Shown here piece by piece: positions 23,647 to 33,743 of a stretch of DNA of 64,000 nt (position 1 is its first letter; each line of letters starts with the position of its first letter). The position numbers and the translations under genes are program-made. Under the pieces are notes generated by a model. The model had not been told where the DNA came from. It was given only the letters and a program-made list of their open reading frames with translations, and did no database searches. Source of the DNA: Cinnamomum chago (taxonomy: Eukaryota; Streptophyta; Magnoliopsida; Laurales; Lauraceae); NCBI GenBank assembly GCA_038049695.1, contig CP142451.1:36204501-36268500 (forward strand), in the 5' to 3' direction.

Positions 23647-23985
23647 TGATGCAAAGCAGGCTACCACTCCACCAATGGTCCCACCCAGCATATTTTAGTA
23701 GCTTCCTAATTTTATTGTAATTAGGATTAGTATTCTAATTTATTTGGTTTCCTAGTTTGATTAGGATAGTTGCTATTATTAGATTAGGTTTTCTTAGGCC
23801 CTAAGTTACTTTGCCTATTTATATTACATTGTAGAGTTATTAATCTCAGATTTGGAGTTAAATAAAATTGGGATTTTCCCTTGGAGAGGTTTTCCTCGTG
23901 TTAGAAATCTCTGCGGAGATAATTTGAGGTGTCTTTGACACGTGCTTCGGCATCTACGCAAGCCCTAACCCTAGGGTCTGCATCA
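23647..23985 (+). repeat. 5' LTR of the TR-GAG element
   Basis: 339 bp, TGATGCA...TGCATCA ends. A CCTATTTATATTACA segment near 23812-23827 could serve as the TATA region. It is followed at once by the primer site. Confidence 0.92.
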
Positions 23986-23999
23986 ATTGGTATCAGAGC

Positions 24000-25006
24000 G
24001 AAGATCCACGTCGCTTCGATCCGTCTCCGGTCACTGATCGGAGCATATCCATTGTCCATCCTTCATCTCCGACACACACCACTACCATCACGCCCAACCC
24101 TTGCTCAAACCGAACCCCTATCCGTCTGTCCCTTCCCCATTACCCCACTGCTAATCGAGAACCCACGCCCACTACCACCGAAACCCCCTTCCAAAATCGG
24201 CCAATAAAACCCACCCCGCGAAACAGCCTAATTCCTGTTCCACAGAACCCTAGCCACACCTAATCCGCCCAACCCAAACCCATCGCTCCACTCCTCTCGT
24301 CTTGAACCCCAACCCAGAGATTAAAAAAAAAAAGAGTAGCAGAAGAAGGAAAGAAGAAAGCAGCAGTAGCAGAGGACGAGAAAACGTACCTGGCACTGAA
24401 GTCATTCAACTCTAGAGCTCTTCCCTGCCATTCGCCTGCTCCTCCTCCTCGTCGTCATGCATCATCCAATCGTTATCATCAGCCACGTCGATACCCATCG
24501 TCATCGTCGAGCGCAATCGCCATCCCCGAGCACCTCGCCGCAGCTCCATCGCCAATCGCCAGTGCCCGCTCCATCTTCTCCTATTGTTTCGTGGAAGCAA
24601 CAGCAAGGAAGGGCTTCAACCCCTTTTTCTTCTTCTTTCGTGCGCTCAGATCGAAGCAGGGAGGAGGGTGTCTCACAGGTGCGCTTCAACTTGACTTTGG
24701 GCCACCTGAATTTGGGCCAGGCCTGATTTTCAAGCCCATCAGCAATAACACAGCCAAGACAACCGTTGTGCTCCTATCAATCACATTAAAGCTGACATCA
24801 ACACTGCATCTCAGCATCCAATAAACCATCCAGCCCCTTGGCCAAGATCAACGGTTGAGAATTCTTTTGACGGTATCGAACTCATCTACCGTCCAATTTC
24901 CGATCCGTTTTCAACAGCGTAATTGTGACAAGCAGATCTACACATCAGGTCAGACTGACATTTTAAATTTGCTTTAAACAAAAAAAGGCCTCCCAAGAAG
25001 CAGGTA
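24000..25006 (+). other. Leader of the TR-GAG element
   Basis: About 1 kb between the primer site and the gag frame. It is CT- and C-rich near the 5' side and holds short ORFs on both strands (for example 24457-24726) that I cannot match to a family. It may carry packaging or translation-control functions. No gene is called. Confidence 0.5.
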
Positions 25007-25090
25007 GAAGTGGAATCTTCCTCTCACAATGATGATGAATTGAGGGGAACCGTTGCGGAATTATCAGCAAATGTTAATCAACTATCCGCA

Positions 25091-26596
25091 ATGATGATCC
25101 AAATGCAAGACACTCTTGTAAGGATTGACACCCGATTAACTACTTTAGAAATTAATCGGCGTGAGGATAATCATCAAGCTCATGGAGGACATAATCAGAA
25201 TCAACGAGATCCACATGCAGTCAATGTTGATCGTGATTTGGGCATTAAGCTCGTGATTCCCGAATATGATGGAAAGTTGAAACCGGAGGAATTTATGGAT
25301 TGGTTAGTGTGTGTTGAAAATATTTTGGCACACAAGCCAATGACGGATGGTCATAAAGTCACTTTACTGGCAACTCGTTTGTGCAATTATGCTGCGATTT
25401 GGTGGGCCGAGTTGCAAAAGAAACGAAGAAATCAAAATATTGACCCCGTTGAAACATGGATCGAGATGAAGAATTTATTGAAACAAAAATTCCTCCCTGT
25501 GAATTATTCAAGAGATCTTCGTTCAAGTTTTCAAGATTTAAAGCAAGGTTCTAAAACTGTGATTGAATATTCTGAGGAGTTCCTAACCATGCAAGCTCGT
25601 TGTGGCTTGAATGAAGATGATGATGTATTGGTTGATCGATATTTTCATGGGCTGCGTATTGACATACAACATATCCTTACTTTCAAGAATTTTGATAATG
25701 TTGATGAGATCATCCAACATGCGATCAAAGCTGAAGACATTGCTAATTATCAAGCTCGAAAGTTTAGTGTGTCTAAATGGCCTGCACAAAAGACCCCAAC
25801 AAAGCCAGACTTCAATCCAAGTGCCGGTTCCTCAGAAAAGTTTTCCTCCAAGTTTGAAGATCACAACAAGTTCACATGTTTTCATTGTAAGCAAAAGGGT
25901 GACCGTGCGTTTGAATGCCCAAAAAGAATAAATTTAATCGAAGGTGCACCAGAAGAACCGAAAACAAAAGATGATCCTAAAAGTGAAGACTCCGATGAAG
26001 TGGAGGACATTTCAACTGACACAGAGGGTGAACTTCTCTTGGTGCAACAAAAGTCGTTTCCCACTGTTGAGAAGAAATGGTTGCGGAAAAATATTTTTCG
26101 TTCCACAGGTAAAATACATGGGCAAAATTGTATAGTTGTAATTGATGGTGGAAGTTATGAGAATATTATCTCCCAATCTCTTGTTGATCTCTTGAAGTTG
26201 AAGGTTTACAAGCACAATCATCCATACTCTATCAAATGGCTAATGAGAGGTGATGAAGCGCATGTGCGGCATACATGTCAAGTTACTTTTTCAGTTGGTG
26301 ATGATTACAAAGATACAATTTGGTGCGATGTGCTACCAATGGACAGTGGAGATATCCTATTGGGTCGCCCATGGATGTATGACAAGGATGGCACTCATGG
26401 GATGCGCAACAACACGTATACCTTCATACACGGTAGACAAGAAGTTACACTTCATCCAAAGAAGCCAGACTCACCGAAAAAGAAATCAAGGGCCCCTGCT
26501 GCAAAGGAAGTGCTTCACGTACATCATATCTATAGAGGCAACTTGAAGAAAACCCGAGTTCGAGGTCGAACTCTTCTTTCAACCTGGGGGGAATGA
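25091..26596 (+). CDS. Gag-protease protein of the TR-GAG element
   Basis: The frame is open from about 24959 to the TGA at 26594-26596, 528 codons from GTG at 25010. The first in-frame ATG is at 25091, chosen here. Numbering from 25010, the domains are a coiled-coil-like N-terminus (15-50), the retrotransposon gag core (about 85-240; PEYDGKLKPEEFMDW, WWAELQKKRR), a zinc knuckle (290-303) and a retropepsin domain with VVIDGGS (active Asp 379) ending near LLGRPWMYD. The knuckle reads CFHCKQKGDRAFEC: the usual His is Asp (298), so Zn binding should be weakened. The stop codon TGA is the first three bases of the 3' LTR. The frame is intact, unlike most elements in this window. Confidence 0.85.
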   Translation: MMIQMQDTLVRIDTRLTTLEINRREDNHQAHGGHNQNQRDPHAVNVDRDLGIKLVIPEYDGKLKPEEFMDWLVCVENILAHKPMTDGHKVTLLATRLCNYAAIWWAELQKKRRNQNIDPVETWIEMKNLLKQKFLPVNYSRDLRSSFQDLKQGSKTVIEYSEEFLTMQARCGLNEDDDVLVDRYFHGLRIDIQHILTFKNFDNVDEIIQHAIKAEDIANYQARKFSVSKWPAQKTPTKPDFNPSAGSSEKFSSKFEDHNKFTCFHCKQKGDRAFECPKRINLIEGAPEEPKTKDDPKSEDSDEVEDISTDTEGELLLVQQKSFPTVEKKWLRKNIFRSTGKIHGQNCIVVIDGGSYENIISQSLVDLLKLKVYKHNHPYSIKWLMRGDEAHVRHTCQVTFSVGDDYKDTIWCDVLPMDSGDILLGRPWMYDKDGTHGMRNNTYTFIHGRQEVTLHPKKPDSPKKKSRAPAAKEVLHVHHIYRGNLKKTRVRGRTLLSTWGE

Positions 26597-26932
26597 TGCA
26601 AAGCAGGCTACCACTCCACCAATGGTCCCACCCAGCATATTTCAGTAGCTTCCTAATTTTATTGTAATTAGGATTAGTATTCTAATTTATTTGGTTTCCT
26701 AGTTTGATTAGGATAGTTGCTATTATTAGATTAGGTTTTCTTAGGCCCTAAGTTACTTTGCCTATTTATATTACATTGTAGAGATATTAATCTCAGATTT
26801 GGAGTTAAATAAAATTGGGATTTTCCCTTGGAGAGGTTTTCTTCGTGTTAGACATCTCTACGGAGATAATTTGAGGTGTCTTTGACACGTGCTTCGGCAT
26901 CTACGCAAGCCCTAACCCTAGGGTCTGCATCA
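26594..26932 (+). repeat. 3' LTR of the TR-GAG element
   Basis: 339 bp, five differences from the 5' LTR. Its first three bases serve as the gag-protease stop codon. Confidence 0.92.
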
Positions 26933-27022
26933 AGAGAGCAGTGAAGAGTTTGTAGTGAGGGTTAGGAAGGGGGAGATATAGACAAGACAAAAAGTTATGA
27001 TGAGAAGATAGGTGATAAGATG

Positions 27023-27365
27023 TGATGCAAATGGACCTCAGGCCACATGTATAGGGCCCAAGTAGATTTAGTATTTTTATTTCAGTAATTATCAATTAGT
27101 TTCTAATTTTATTGTAATTAGGATAAGATTCTAGTTTCCTAATTTAATTAGGTTTCTTAGGGCTTAAGTTATGCTTTTCTTATTTATATGCCATTGTAGA
27201 CAATTATTTTCAAAGAGTTGATTAATGAAAATTGGGTTTTCCCCATTGAGGTGCGTCCTCGTTTATCGTCTCTGCGGAGATTTATTGTGTCTTCGGACAC
27301 GTGCTTCGGCTCCCATTGTGCTTTGAGCACTTCCTTCGCAAGCCCTAACCCTAAGGCCTGCATCA
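27023..27365 (+). repeat. Solo LTR related to the TR-GAG family
   Basis: 343 bp, starts TGATGCAAATGG and ends GCCTGCATCA. The 5-bp duplication AGATG is perfect (27018-27022, 27366-27370). The core shares GTAATTAGGAT, TAGGTTT, CACGTGCTTCGGC and CGCAAGCCCTAACCCTA with the TR-GAG LTRs 90 bp upstream. It marks a second insertion of the lineage into the same host element. Confidence 0.9.
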
Positions 27366-28099
27366 AGATGGAAGATGGGTGGTGACTTTGAGAGGTGTTT
27401 GGATGGGAGGATTTGTATGTAAGAGGAGGATGGTGATGGTGTTAAAATCGTTGATGAGATAGAGATGAGAGTAGATGTGAGAGAGGATGGGGACGATTGT
27501 AAGATGATGGTGAAGAAACAAAGACAGTAGTGATGGAAAGAGAGTGAGTGTGTTGTGTGTGTGTGTGTGATGAGGGTTATAAATGGAGGTGTGGTGCTGG
27601 TCAATAAAAATAATGAGAGAGACCGAGTGAAGGTTTTCAGCCTTTCCGTTTCAAAAGCCTTGGAAGGGCATTTTCACCATTTTCATAAAAAAGGGGAGAA
27701 AAGTGGCCGGAAAATACCTAAATTAGCCAGTTGTCCTTTATTGAAAGAAGTTGGAAAACTTAAGCCCTATTTTGAAAAGTTAAGATTTTATGTCCTTTTT
27801 GAAAAAAGCCAAAAAACTTAAGGCCTCTTTAGAAATCTTCACATATATAAGAGGCATGCTACAAAACGCCGGGAATTTTATAAAGGAAAACACCCTTTCA
27901 CCTTCAACCGATGAGAAGACAAAGTATTAGTTCTTGCACTAATTTTTAAGGAGAGAAGTTAAGGCATCATTAAGAAGAGAGCGCCTCTTTCTTTGGCCAT
28001 AAAAATCATCATGACTACCATTTAATGCTAGATATATTTTGATCATGATCTAAGGCAAGCAAGTTCAACCAATTACCTCAATTTTTTCTTTTTTAAAGT

Positions 28100-29230
28100 A
28101 GCGCTAGAAAACTCCTAGGGAGTTTTTTTTTTTTTTTTTCAAAAGACGTCCCTCCTAGTAAGGCCCACTGTTATACATGACAACCATGGAATGTCGTTGG
28201 ATTAAAAGATATGGATAAGATCTATCTCTATTTAAAATTTCAACTCCATTAGAAACATCCTAACACATTGATCTATGGTCCTAAAGTTCAATGGTTTCAG
28301 AGATATCATTTCCTTAGCGTTTCAATCTAACATTGAGCAAAAGTTGGATGAGTTCCAAATTCAGACTTGTGACAATTCATTGGGAGGGGGCGTTTGAAAA
28401 TATTGGATTGGCTCCAAATGGGCTCCATGGCCTAAAAAATTAGGGGAGCAAAAAGGGGAGTTTTTAAAATTGAGAGTTTTGAGAATTTATCATATATATG
28501 AGCCCCTCAACTGAGCTCTGGTGCTCCAAACACATGGTAAGGCCCATTTTACCGACCATCCAAGAGGACCATCAAGTAGGGAAACCCCCCGCCCCCCCCT
28601 TGCCGCCGCCACAAACCAATAGTCATGGGTCCCAAGGTTTGGCACCCATCCAAGTGAATTGGACTGCTGGACCGAGTGCGCACGCATTTTGGACAGTGAA
28701 ATCTCGTTGGTTGTGGATCAAGAGGGAACCGAGGTGATCTGAGCCCTTATCACCATACACCGGCTGATTTGGGGGAAGATCGAACCCACCCCTGACCCCC
28801 CAACCCCTTTGGTCCCATCCCACATGTGTGTGTGAGCAGTGTTAGAAAACTCTCGGGGAGTAATTTTTCGAAAAACGTCCCTCTAGTGGGGCCCACTATT
28901 ATATATTACAACTATTGAATACCGTCGGATGGAAAGATATGGATAAGATATACCTGCATTTGAAATTTCAACTCTATTTGCTTATCCAAACACCTTGATC
29001 TATGGCACTAAAGTTTAATGGTTTTAAAGGCATCATTTTCTTAAAACACCAATCCAACGGTGAGCAAAAATTGGATGACCGTCAAATTTGGACTAGTGAC
29101 AATTTATGGGGCCTTGTGTGTGTGAAAAGATTGGATTGGCTCATGATGGGCTCCATTGCCTACAAAAGATAGGGGAGCAAAAGGGGGAGTTTTTAAAATG
29201 AGGAGTTATTTAGAATTTATATATTTATAT
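28100..29230 (+). repeat. Pair of about 390-bp direct repeats in intron 1
   Basis: Copies at about 28103-28492 and 28843-29220 share the same order of landmarks: GAAAACTC..GGGAGT, ACGTCCCTC, GGGCCCACT or GGCCCACTGTTAT, AAAGATATGGATAAGAT, TTGATCTATGG, TTGGATTGGCTC and AGGGGAGCAAAA. They are clearly diverged and separated by 350 bp of unrelated sequence. The family is unknown and no coding potential is supported. Confidence 0.65.
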
Positions 29231-30034
29231 ATATGGGATTTTTAAGGAAAAAAAAAAGAAAAACCTTCAATTATACCGATACCTCTATACCTCAAAAAGC
29301 AAAAGCATGTTCAAATTAGGGCTGTCAATCATGTCGTGTTAACGAATTCGGATTACGGGTTAACAAATTCGTGTTAAAATCACCTCAACCCATACACGAC
29401 CCAAGCGGGGCAACATATGGTGAGGGGCAACATAGCGGAGCCGACTTTATGATACATTCGAACCATCCACCTACATGGGGCCTCCTTAAAGACACTAGAT
29501 CCATCAAGCTTTCACCTATCCAAATGAATTGGACCGTTGGATTGAATGTCAAGGTATTTTCTTTAATATAAAGTCATTAAATTTATGGGCCACGGATGAA
29601 AACGTTAGAAGCATGGGATTGAGAAACCCCCTCCCCAAGTCCCATGATCAATATATATATATGGCAAGGCTCAAGTTTAGGATAAGGTAAACTCAAGTAT
29701 GTGGCGGGGCCCACCTAGGGACCCACATGGGGATGGGGGTGGGGTGGATTTCTAGGACTCCCTGGGACCCTCCTCTCTGTAAAAAAAGAATCAGCTCCAA
29801 CCATGATTTTTATCATCTTCATCTGAATTCCAAAAGTTTAATGGTCAACAGTCCATTCGGATCGGTACACAGTCGATCCAACGGTCCAATAAACTTGGAT
29901 CTAACTGAAAGTTGGTGGACATGTGCACTTCAAGGGGGATTGTGTGTTTGGTGCATTTAGATGGACCAAGGGTGGGCCCCACAAGCATGAGCTTACGGAA
30001 TTTTATCCTAAGCTTGAGGTTAGGAGAGCCTTGC

Positions 30035-30076
<42 letters not shown>
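30035..30076. repeat. (AT)n microsatellite
   Basis: About 40 bp of uninterrupted AT dinucleotides. Poly-C and poly-G runs follow nearby (30104-30115, 30139-30151). Confidence 0.9.
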
Positions 30077-30262
30077 TGGCATTTGATATGGATCTAATTG
30101 GTACCCCCCCCCCCTACTCTCAATACTCTCACACTACTTGGGGGGGGGGGGCGGGGACCCTCATATTTAGATTGTTGGCATTGGATATGGATCCAATGGG
30201 ACCCTCCCTTTACTCTCATAGTAGTATGAGAGTAACTCACCCTTTTCAGAGCACCTTATCAT

Positions 30263-30342
30263 GCACTCGACGGCTGCGCGATGCAATGTCATTGTAACGA
30301 AAGCACTCGACGGCTGCGCGATGCAATGTCATTGTAACGAAA
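30263..30342 (+). repeat. Perfect 40-bp tandem duplication
   Basis: The unit beginning GCACTCGACGGCTGCGCGAT occurs at 30263-30302 and again, identically, at 30303-30342. Perfect identity suggests a recent slippage event or an assembly duplication. Confidence 0.9.
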
Positions 30343-30519
30343 GCACAATAATCACACGTGAGGAAGCCCGTTTCTAAATTGGTCATAGGTGGGTTGCATT
30401 GTACAAAAAACCAAATGGCCTTCTATTCCTACTTTTTCGTGCTTTTTATCCAACTTTTTTCCACGTAGGCCGTACAGATATTAGGAGCACCAAAAGCAAT
30501 GGCTGCAAGGCAGTCTATC

Positions 30520-31670
30520 ATCTAGGCCTATCAATTTGGCCCTGAGACAAGGGGGCCACACCGGCCCGGCCCTCAAAAAGGCCTTGAAATGAGGGTTTTT
30601 GTTTCTAAGGAAAAGCCTTAGGCCGGGCTTGGACAATTTTTTGTAGGCCTTGAAATTTGAGAATATTGTCCAAGCTCGGCCCTGGCTCTGGCCCTCCTAC
30701 CTTAATTTATTTTATATAATATATATTTATATTTATAAATGTAAATATATACTAAAATGCCCTTATCACAGTCACTCAATAGTAATAAAAGGGGAAATTA
30801 AGGCAATTTCATACCCACCTATCCATTACAAAATATCCTAAAAATCCACACACATACTTGGTTCATTTCATCCGTATTGAATTATTTAAGTTATGTATTG
30901 CACTTAAAACATCAGCAATAAGTATTGCATGCTTGCTTTTAATCCCTTTCTTCTAGTCTTATTGTTTCTGATTTAGGCTTTTTATATTATTTTTCTTTAT
31001 TTTTTGAGTGAATTGGGTATACTCCTTCCTATTAATAATGATACACTTTTTCTTCTGTTGATTTACTTAGGATGCTAACTAAATCACAGAGGTAATTTGT
31101 ATGTACGTGGAACTTTAAGGATATGGGGCCATCCAAATATTTTTAACTAGATAAATATAACTCTTAATTTTTGAAAGTCCAAACTACCAGTATTTCTTAA
31201 GTGCATGAATTTTGTGATAGAAATCCAAGAACGCTTAATAGGCAGATCAGTATTAAATTGGAAATAATGCCAATCGATAAAAGACATATAAATATAAATA
31301 GTTTAAAATTTTCAAAGATAAGACACTGCTAAACACGTGGAAATTCCTATGAAAAGTGTGAAATAGATAGATTGGTTAACCATTTTCCTTCTTTGATCAA
31401 ATAAATAAAAGCACATGTGACTTTGTCCAATAAAAGAAAGTTTTCAGAGACATCTTATATTTTTCAAATATTTTCTTAATGGCATTGATGTTAAAATCTG
31501 TGGTAAATGTGTAAAAAAATAAAAATGCAATGGTTTTGGTGTTTTGAAGCTGCCCTACCCATGAGGTAGTGCAGGCCCTAAGAGGGCTTTGGCCCACCTA
31601 GGCCGGGCCTGCATATATTGAGGGCAGGGTTAGGCCAACCCTGGCCTGCCCCACCCTTCGGCTGCCCTAC
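30520..31670. mobile_element. Possible non-autonomous hAT-like element with GGCC-rich ends
   Basis: GGCCCGGCC, GGCCGGGC and GGGCC words cluster at 30535-30685 and again, in opposite sense, at 31570-31665, around an AT-rich 0.9-kb core without ORFs. Exact TIRs and target duplication were not identified. Confidence 0.3.
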
Positions 31671-31751
31671 TATCCATCAGTGAAATCCCGAGATCTACAA
31701 TTTTGCAGAAAATCACCGAAAAAAAAAATACGAAGAATAAAAGGAAGCTAC

Positions 31752-31956
31752 CTGGATGGAATTATTGGCTCCAGTGTAGTACTGATCGACGGTCTTCAAC
31801 CACCCAACGTCGTCGTGAGAGTGGGCCACCAGATGGACGTTGATCTTCCCAGGCACGATCCCGTGCGTCGTGTTGTAGACCATGTACGCCGCATCCGCAC
31901 GTGCGAGCAGTGCCACGAGGCAATACAGCAGAAGAAGAAGAAACGGTGTATTCGGC
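31752..31956 (-). CDS. Alpha-mannosidase exon 1 (minus its start codon)
   Basis: It encodes a hydrophobic signal peptide ([18 protein letters not shown]), then mature sequence with [21 protein letters not shown], where His and Asp of HSHD are Zn ligands in GH38. The exon ends at CAG|GTAGCT in phase 0. The ATG that belongs to it is at 33090-33092, beyond the MULE. In this frame the MULE side has a TAA before any ATG. The next in-frame Met in the exon follows the signal peptide (about residue 27 of the restored numbering), so a product started there would not be secreted. Confidence 0.88.
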
Positions 31957-32898
31957 GGATTCGGGGGGCGTCCGGTTATAACGTGCGGTGCACGTTGTGC
32001 GGTAACTTTTTAAGGCCGTTGGATTCTTACTTTTAAATCCAACCGATCAAATCTTTTAAAACATTTTTTAATCAAAAACACATATTTTATTTTACTTTGA
32101 CTTTCATCCAACAGCGATTCTCGGATTTGCTGTACTGTTGCAGTGCTGGGGCTGATCGGAGAAGATCGGAGGATCCAGACTGTTTCGGTCTCTGTCGGCT
32201 GTCGGAGAAGACAGATGAGAAGGGCGAGATCGCCGCGCATCACTGCCGGTTAGATCGCCCGGTTACTAGTCGCAGATGCTGAAGATGAAGCCCGGATTTC
32301 TCGTGGCAGATGATCAGATCCATGGGTTTGGATCACCCTGTTGCAACCGCACCTCACCTCGCAGAGGAAGAACGCAAGCAACTGGGTTTGTCTTCCCTGT
32401 TGCAGCATCCATACCCAAAAGGAAAAGAGACAACTTTGTCTCTGCTTGCATATCTGATCTGGTCTTGCCGAAGACCCCTCGTCCGGACATCACATCGACG
32501 GAGACGCAGTCGCCGCTGCCGCTGCCACTGCATGTCGCCGGAAAAGGAGAGACGACTCTGTCTCTCTGCTGCGTTGCAGCAAAAAACAGATTGTCACCGG
32601 AAACAGAGGGGCTGGTTCCAGATCAGTGGAGGACGCTGGGTTCGTTTCTGACCGGAGAAAGAACACTAGAGAGGAAGAGACGCTGTCGCCGGAGCCACGC
32701 ACTGCTGCGCCACCTCGCGTCGCCGGTCTTGCTTGGCCGGTGAAGGAGGGTTCCCACCGTTGTCGCCGAACTGGGCCGCGGCTGGTGGGAACGAAGAAGA
32801 GCAGCATCGCTGCTGTAGTTCGGTTCTGTCCAAACAGAGAGGAAGAACCGGGTCTGGTTCTGTTGCCGATGGAGAGACTTGCAGAACCCAAGCAAACC

Positions 32899-32932
<34 letters not shown>

Positions 32933-33081
32933 TTCTGCCAAAACCAAAAGGAAAGTGGGCCTTCGTATTTCTGTCTTCGATCCCAAGTACTTTGGTTAGT
33001 CTCCCACGACAAGCCACCAAGCATGACAAACGTGACCGCACAACGTGCACCGCACGTTATAACCGGACGCCCCCCGGATCC
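31957..33081. mobile_element. 1125-bp MULE inserted in alpha-mannosidase exon 1
   Basis: The 47-bp TIRs (left 31957-32003, starting GGATTCGGGGGGCGTCCGG) match the inverted right end with one mismatch seen (GGATCC). The 9-bp target duplication GTATTCGGC is perfect at 31948-31956 and 33082-33090. Both features are diagnostic for Mutator-like elements. There is no transposase. The GC-rich interior, with ORFs on both strands and a (GA)n tract near 32900-32930, is unlike flanking DNA and could be captured host sequence (Pack-MULE), but no source gene is recognised. Confidence 0.9.
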
Positions 33082-33092
33082 GTATTCGGCAT

Positions 33093-33358
33093 AGTAGGGT
33101 TTTAGTTTTAGACGAAGAGGTAACAAGTCCATTGCGAGCTTTTAATACGAGGAGGAGAGAGCACTGGCATTGAGAGAGGAGCGAAGGGAACGAGGGCAGA
33201 AACGTAATTTGGTCGTAGGCTAGCTTCTTGTCTGCGGAATTTGAGAGAGATTGGAACGGGGAGTGTTGTCGTGTCTGATGTCGTTTTGCCGACGGTAGAG
33301 TTTTCAAAACGATTGGGTCTGGGGAGTGACTGAGTGAGTGAGATGGGACTCGGGAGGA
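33093..33358 (-). promoter_or_regulatory. Residual 5' UTR/promoter of the alpha-mannosidase gene
   Basis: 266 bp between the orphaned ATG (33090-33092) and the target site of the next MULE. AACCCTACT precedes the ATG on the minus strand. The upstream flank continues at 40312 beyond the 6.9-kb element. No TATA box is evident. Confidence 0.45.
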
Positions 33359-33743
33359 TTTGACAAAGGGAAATTCTATTCGCACCCACCGGAAGTGATG
33401 AATACACTCACAATTTAAATATTTTTTAATTACTAAAATGCCCTCGGGTGAAAGGACGAAATTGCCCTTACCATCAACATCCGTCTTCCTCCTTTGGTTC
33501 ACCAGCGGCAGTGGGTCTCCATCTCATCTTCTTCTTCTTCTTCTCCTCCTCCTCCTATCCCTTTATCCATTCCCTTCTCACTGCACCTCTGCACTCCTTC
33601 TTCCTCATTGATTTTCATCTCCTTCATCATCATTTCTTCTAACTCTTTTTAATATATCATCAAGTCTCCTCCATTTATTGAACGAAGTTGGAAGTACAAT
33701 TATCCCTACACCACATTGTATATTTAAAGTAGGCATTTGCAAT

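Larger units (their letters stand above)
23647..26932 (+). mobile_element. TR-GAG type Gypsy-derived retroelement (gag and protease only)
   Basis: LTRs at 23647-23985 and 26594-26932 are both 339 bp and differ at five positions by eye. The target duplication AGAGA is perfect (23642-23646, 26933-26937). A primer site TGGTATCAGAGC occurs at 23988-23999. A G-rich tract (CTGGGGGG) precedes the 3' LTR. The interior encodes one gag-protease protein and no RT, integrase or RNase H, the layout known as terminal-repeat retrotransposon with GAG domain. It must rely on enzymes from another Gypsy element. It is inserted inside the long-TIR DNA element. Confidence 0.93.
22529..27830. mobile_element. Long-TIR DNA transposon (MULE-like), non-autonomous, opened by LTR insertions
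   Basis: About 160 bp at 22530-22700 is repeated inverted at about 27640-27815. Shared landmarks are CTTTTCAAAATAGGGCTTAAG, TTTTCCAACTT, TTTTCCGGCCACTTTTCTCC and AAAATGCCCTTCCAAGGC. Removing the LTR elements at 23647-26932 and 27023-27365 leaves about 1.6 kb. Long TIRs point to Mutator-like or foldback elements. The outermost bases and target duplication were not resolved. Interior ORFs are overlapping and compositional, so no transposase is called. Confidence 0.6.
14984..33092 (-). pseudogene. GH38 alpha-mannosidase gene (lysosomal/vacuolar type), 5' part, start codon split off by a MULE
   Basis: Five coding exons are collinear on the minus strand with exactly compatible phases: 33090-33092 plus 31752-31956, 17102-17185, 16930-17018, 15924-16098 and 14984-15103. 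Together they encode the N-terminal part of a glycoside hydrolase 38 enzyme that trims mannose from N-glycans in vacuole or apoplast. Zn-ligand HSHDDVGW is in exon 1 and the nucleophile region WQIDPFGHS in exon 4. Exon reading frames are clean. Two defects are visible. A 1125-bp MULE lies four codons after the ATG, and a 6.9-kb MULE lies 275 bp upstream of the ATG. Later exons (the family is about 1000 residues) are not seen down to position 1. They may lie beyond the window or be lost. Confidence 0.88.

Noticed and set aside
23257..23691. 144-codon minus-strand ORF as a membrane protein
   Set aside because: The Phe/Ser/Leu richness comes from a CT-rich purine/pyrimidine tract (23500-23600). 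No homology pattern is seen.
24457..24726. His/Ser/Pro-rich ORF in the TR-GAG leader as a separate gene
   Set aside because: Low complexity and compositional, with no recognisable domain. Treated as leader sequence.
32276..33132. Long overlapping ORFs on both strands inside the 1.1-kb MULE as genes
   Set aside because: They overlap in several frames because the DNA is GC-rich and low in stops. There is no family signature and no intron logic.
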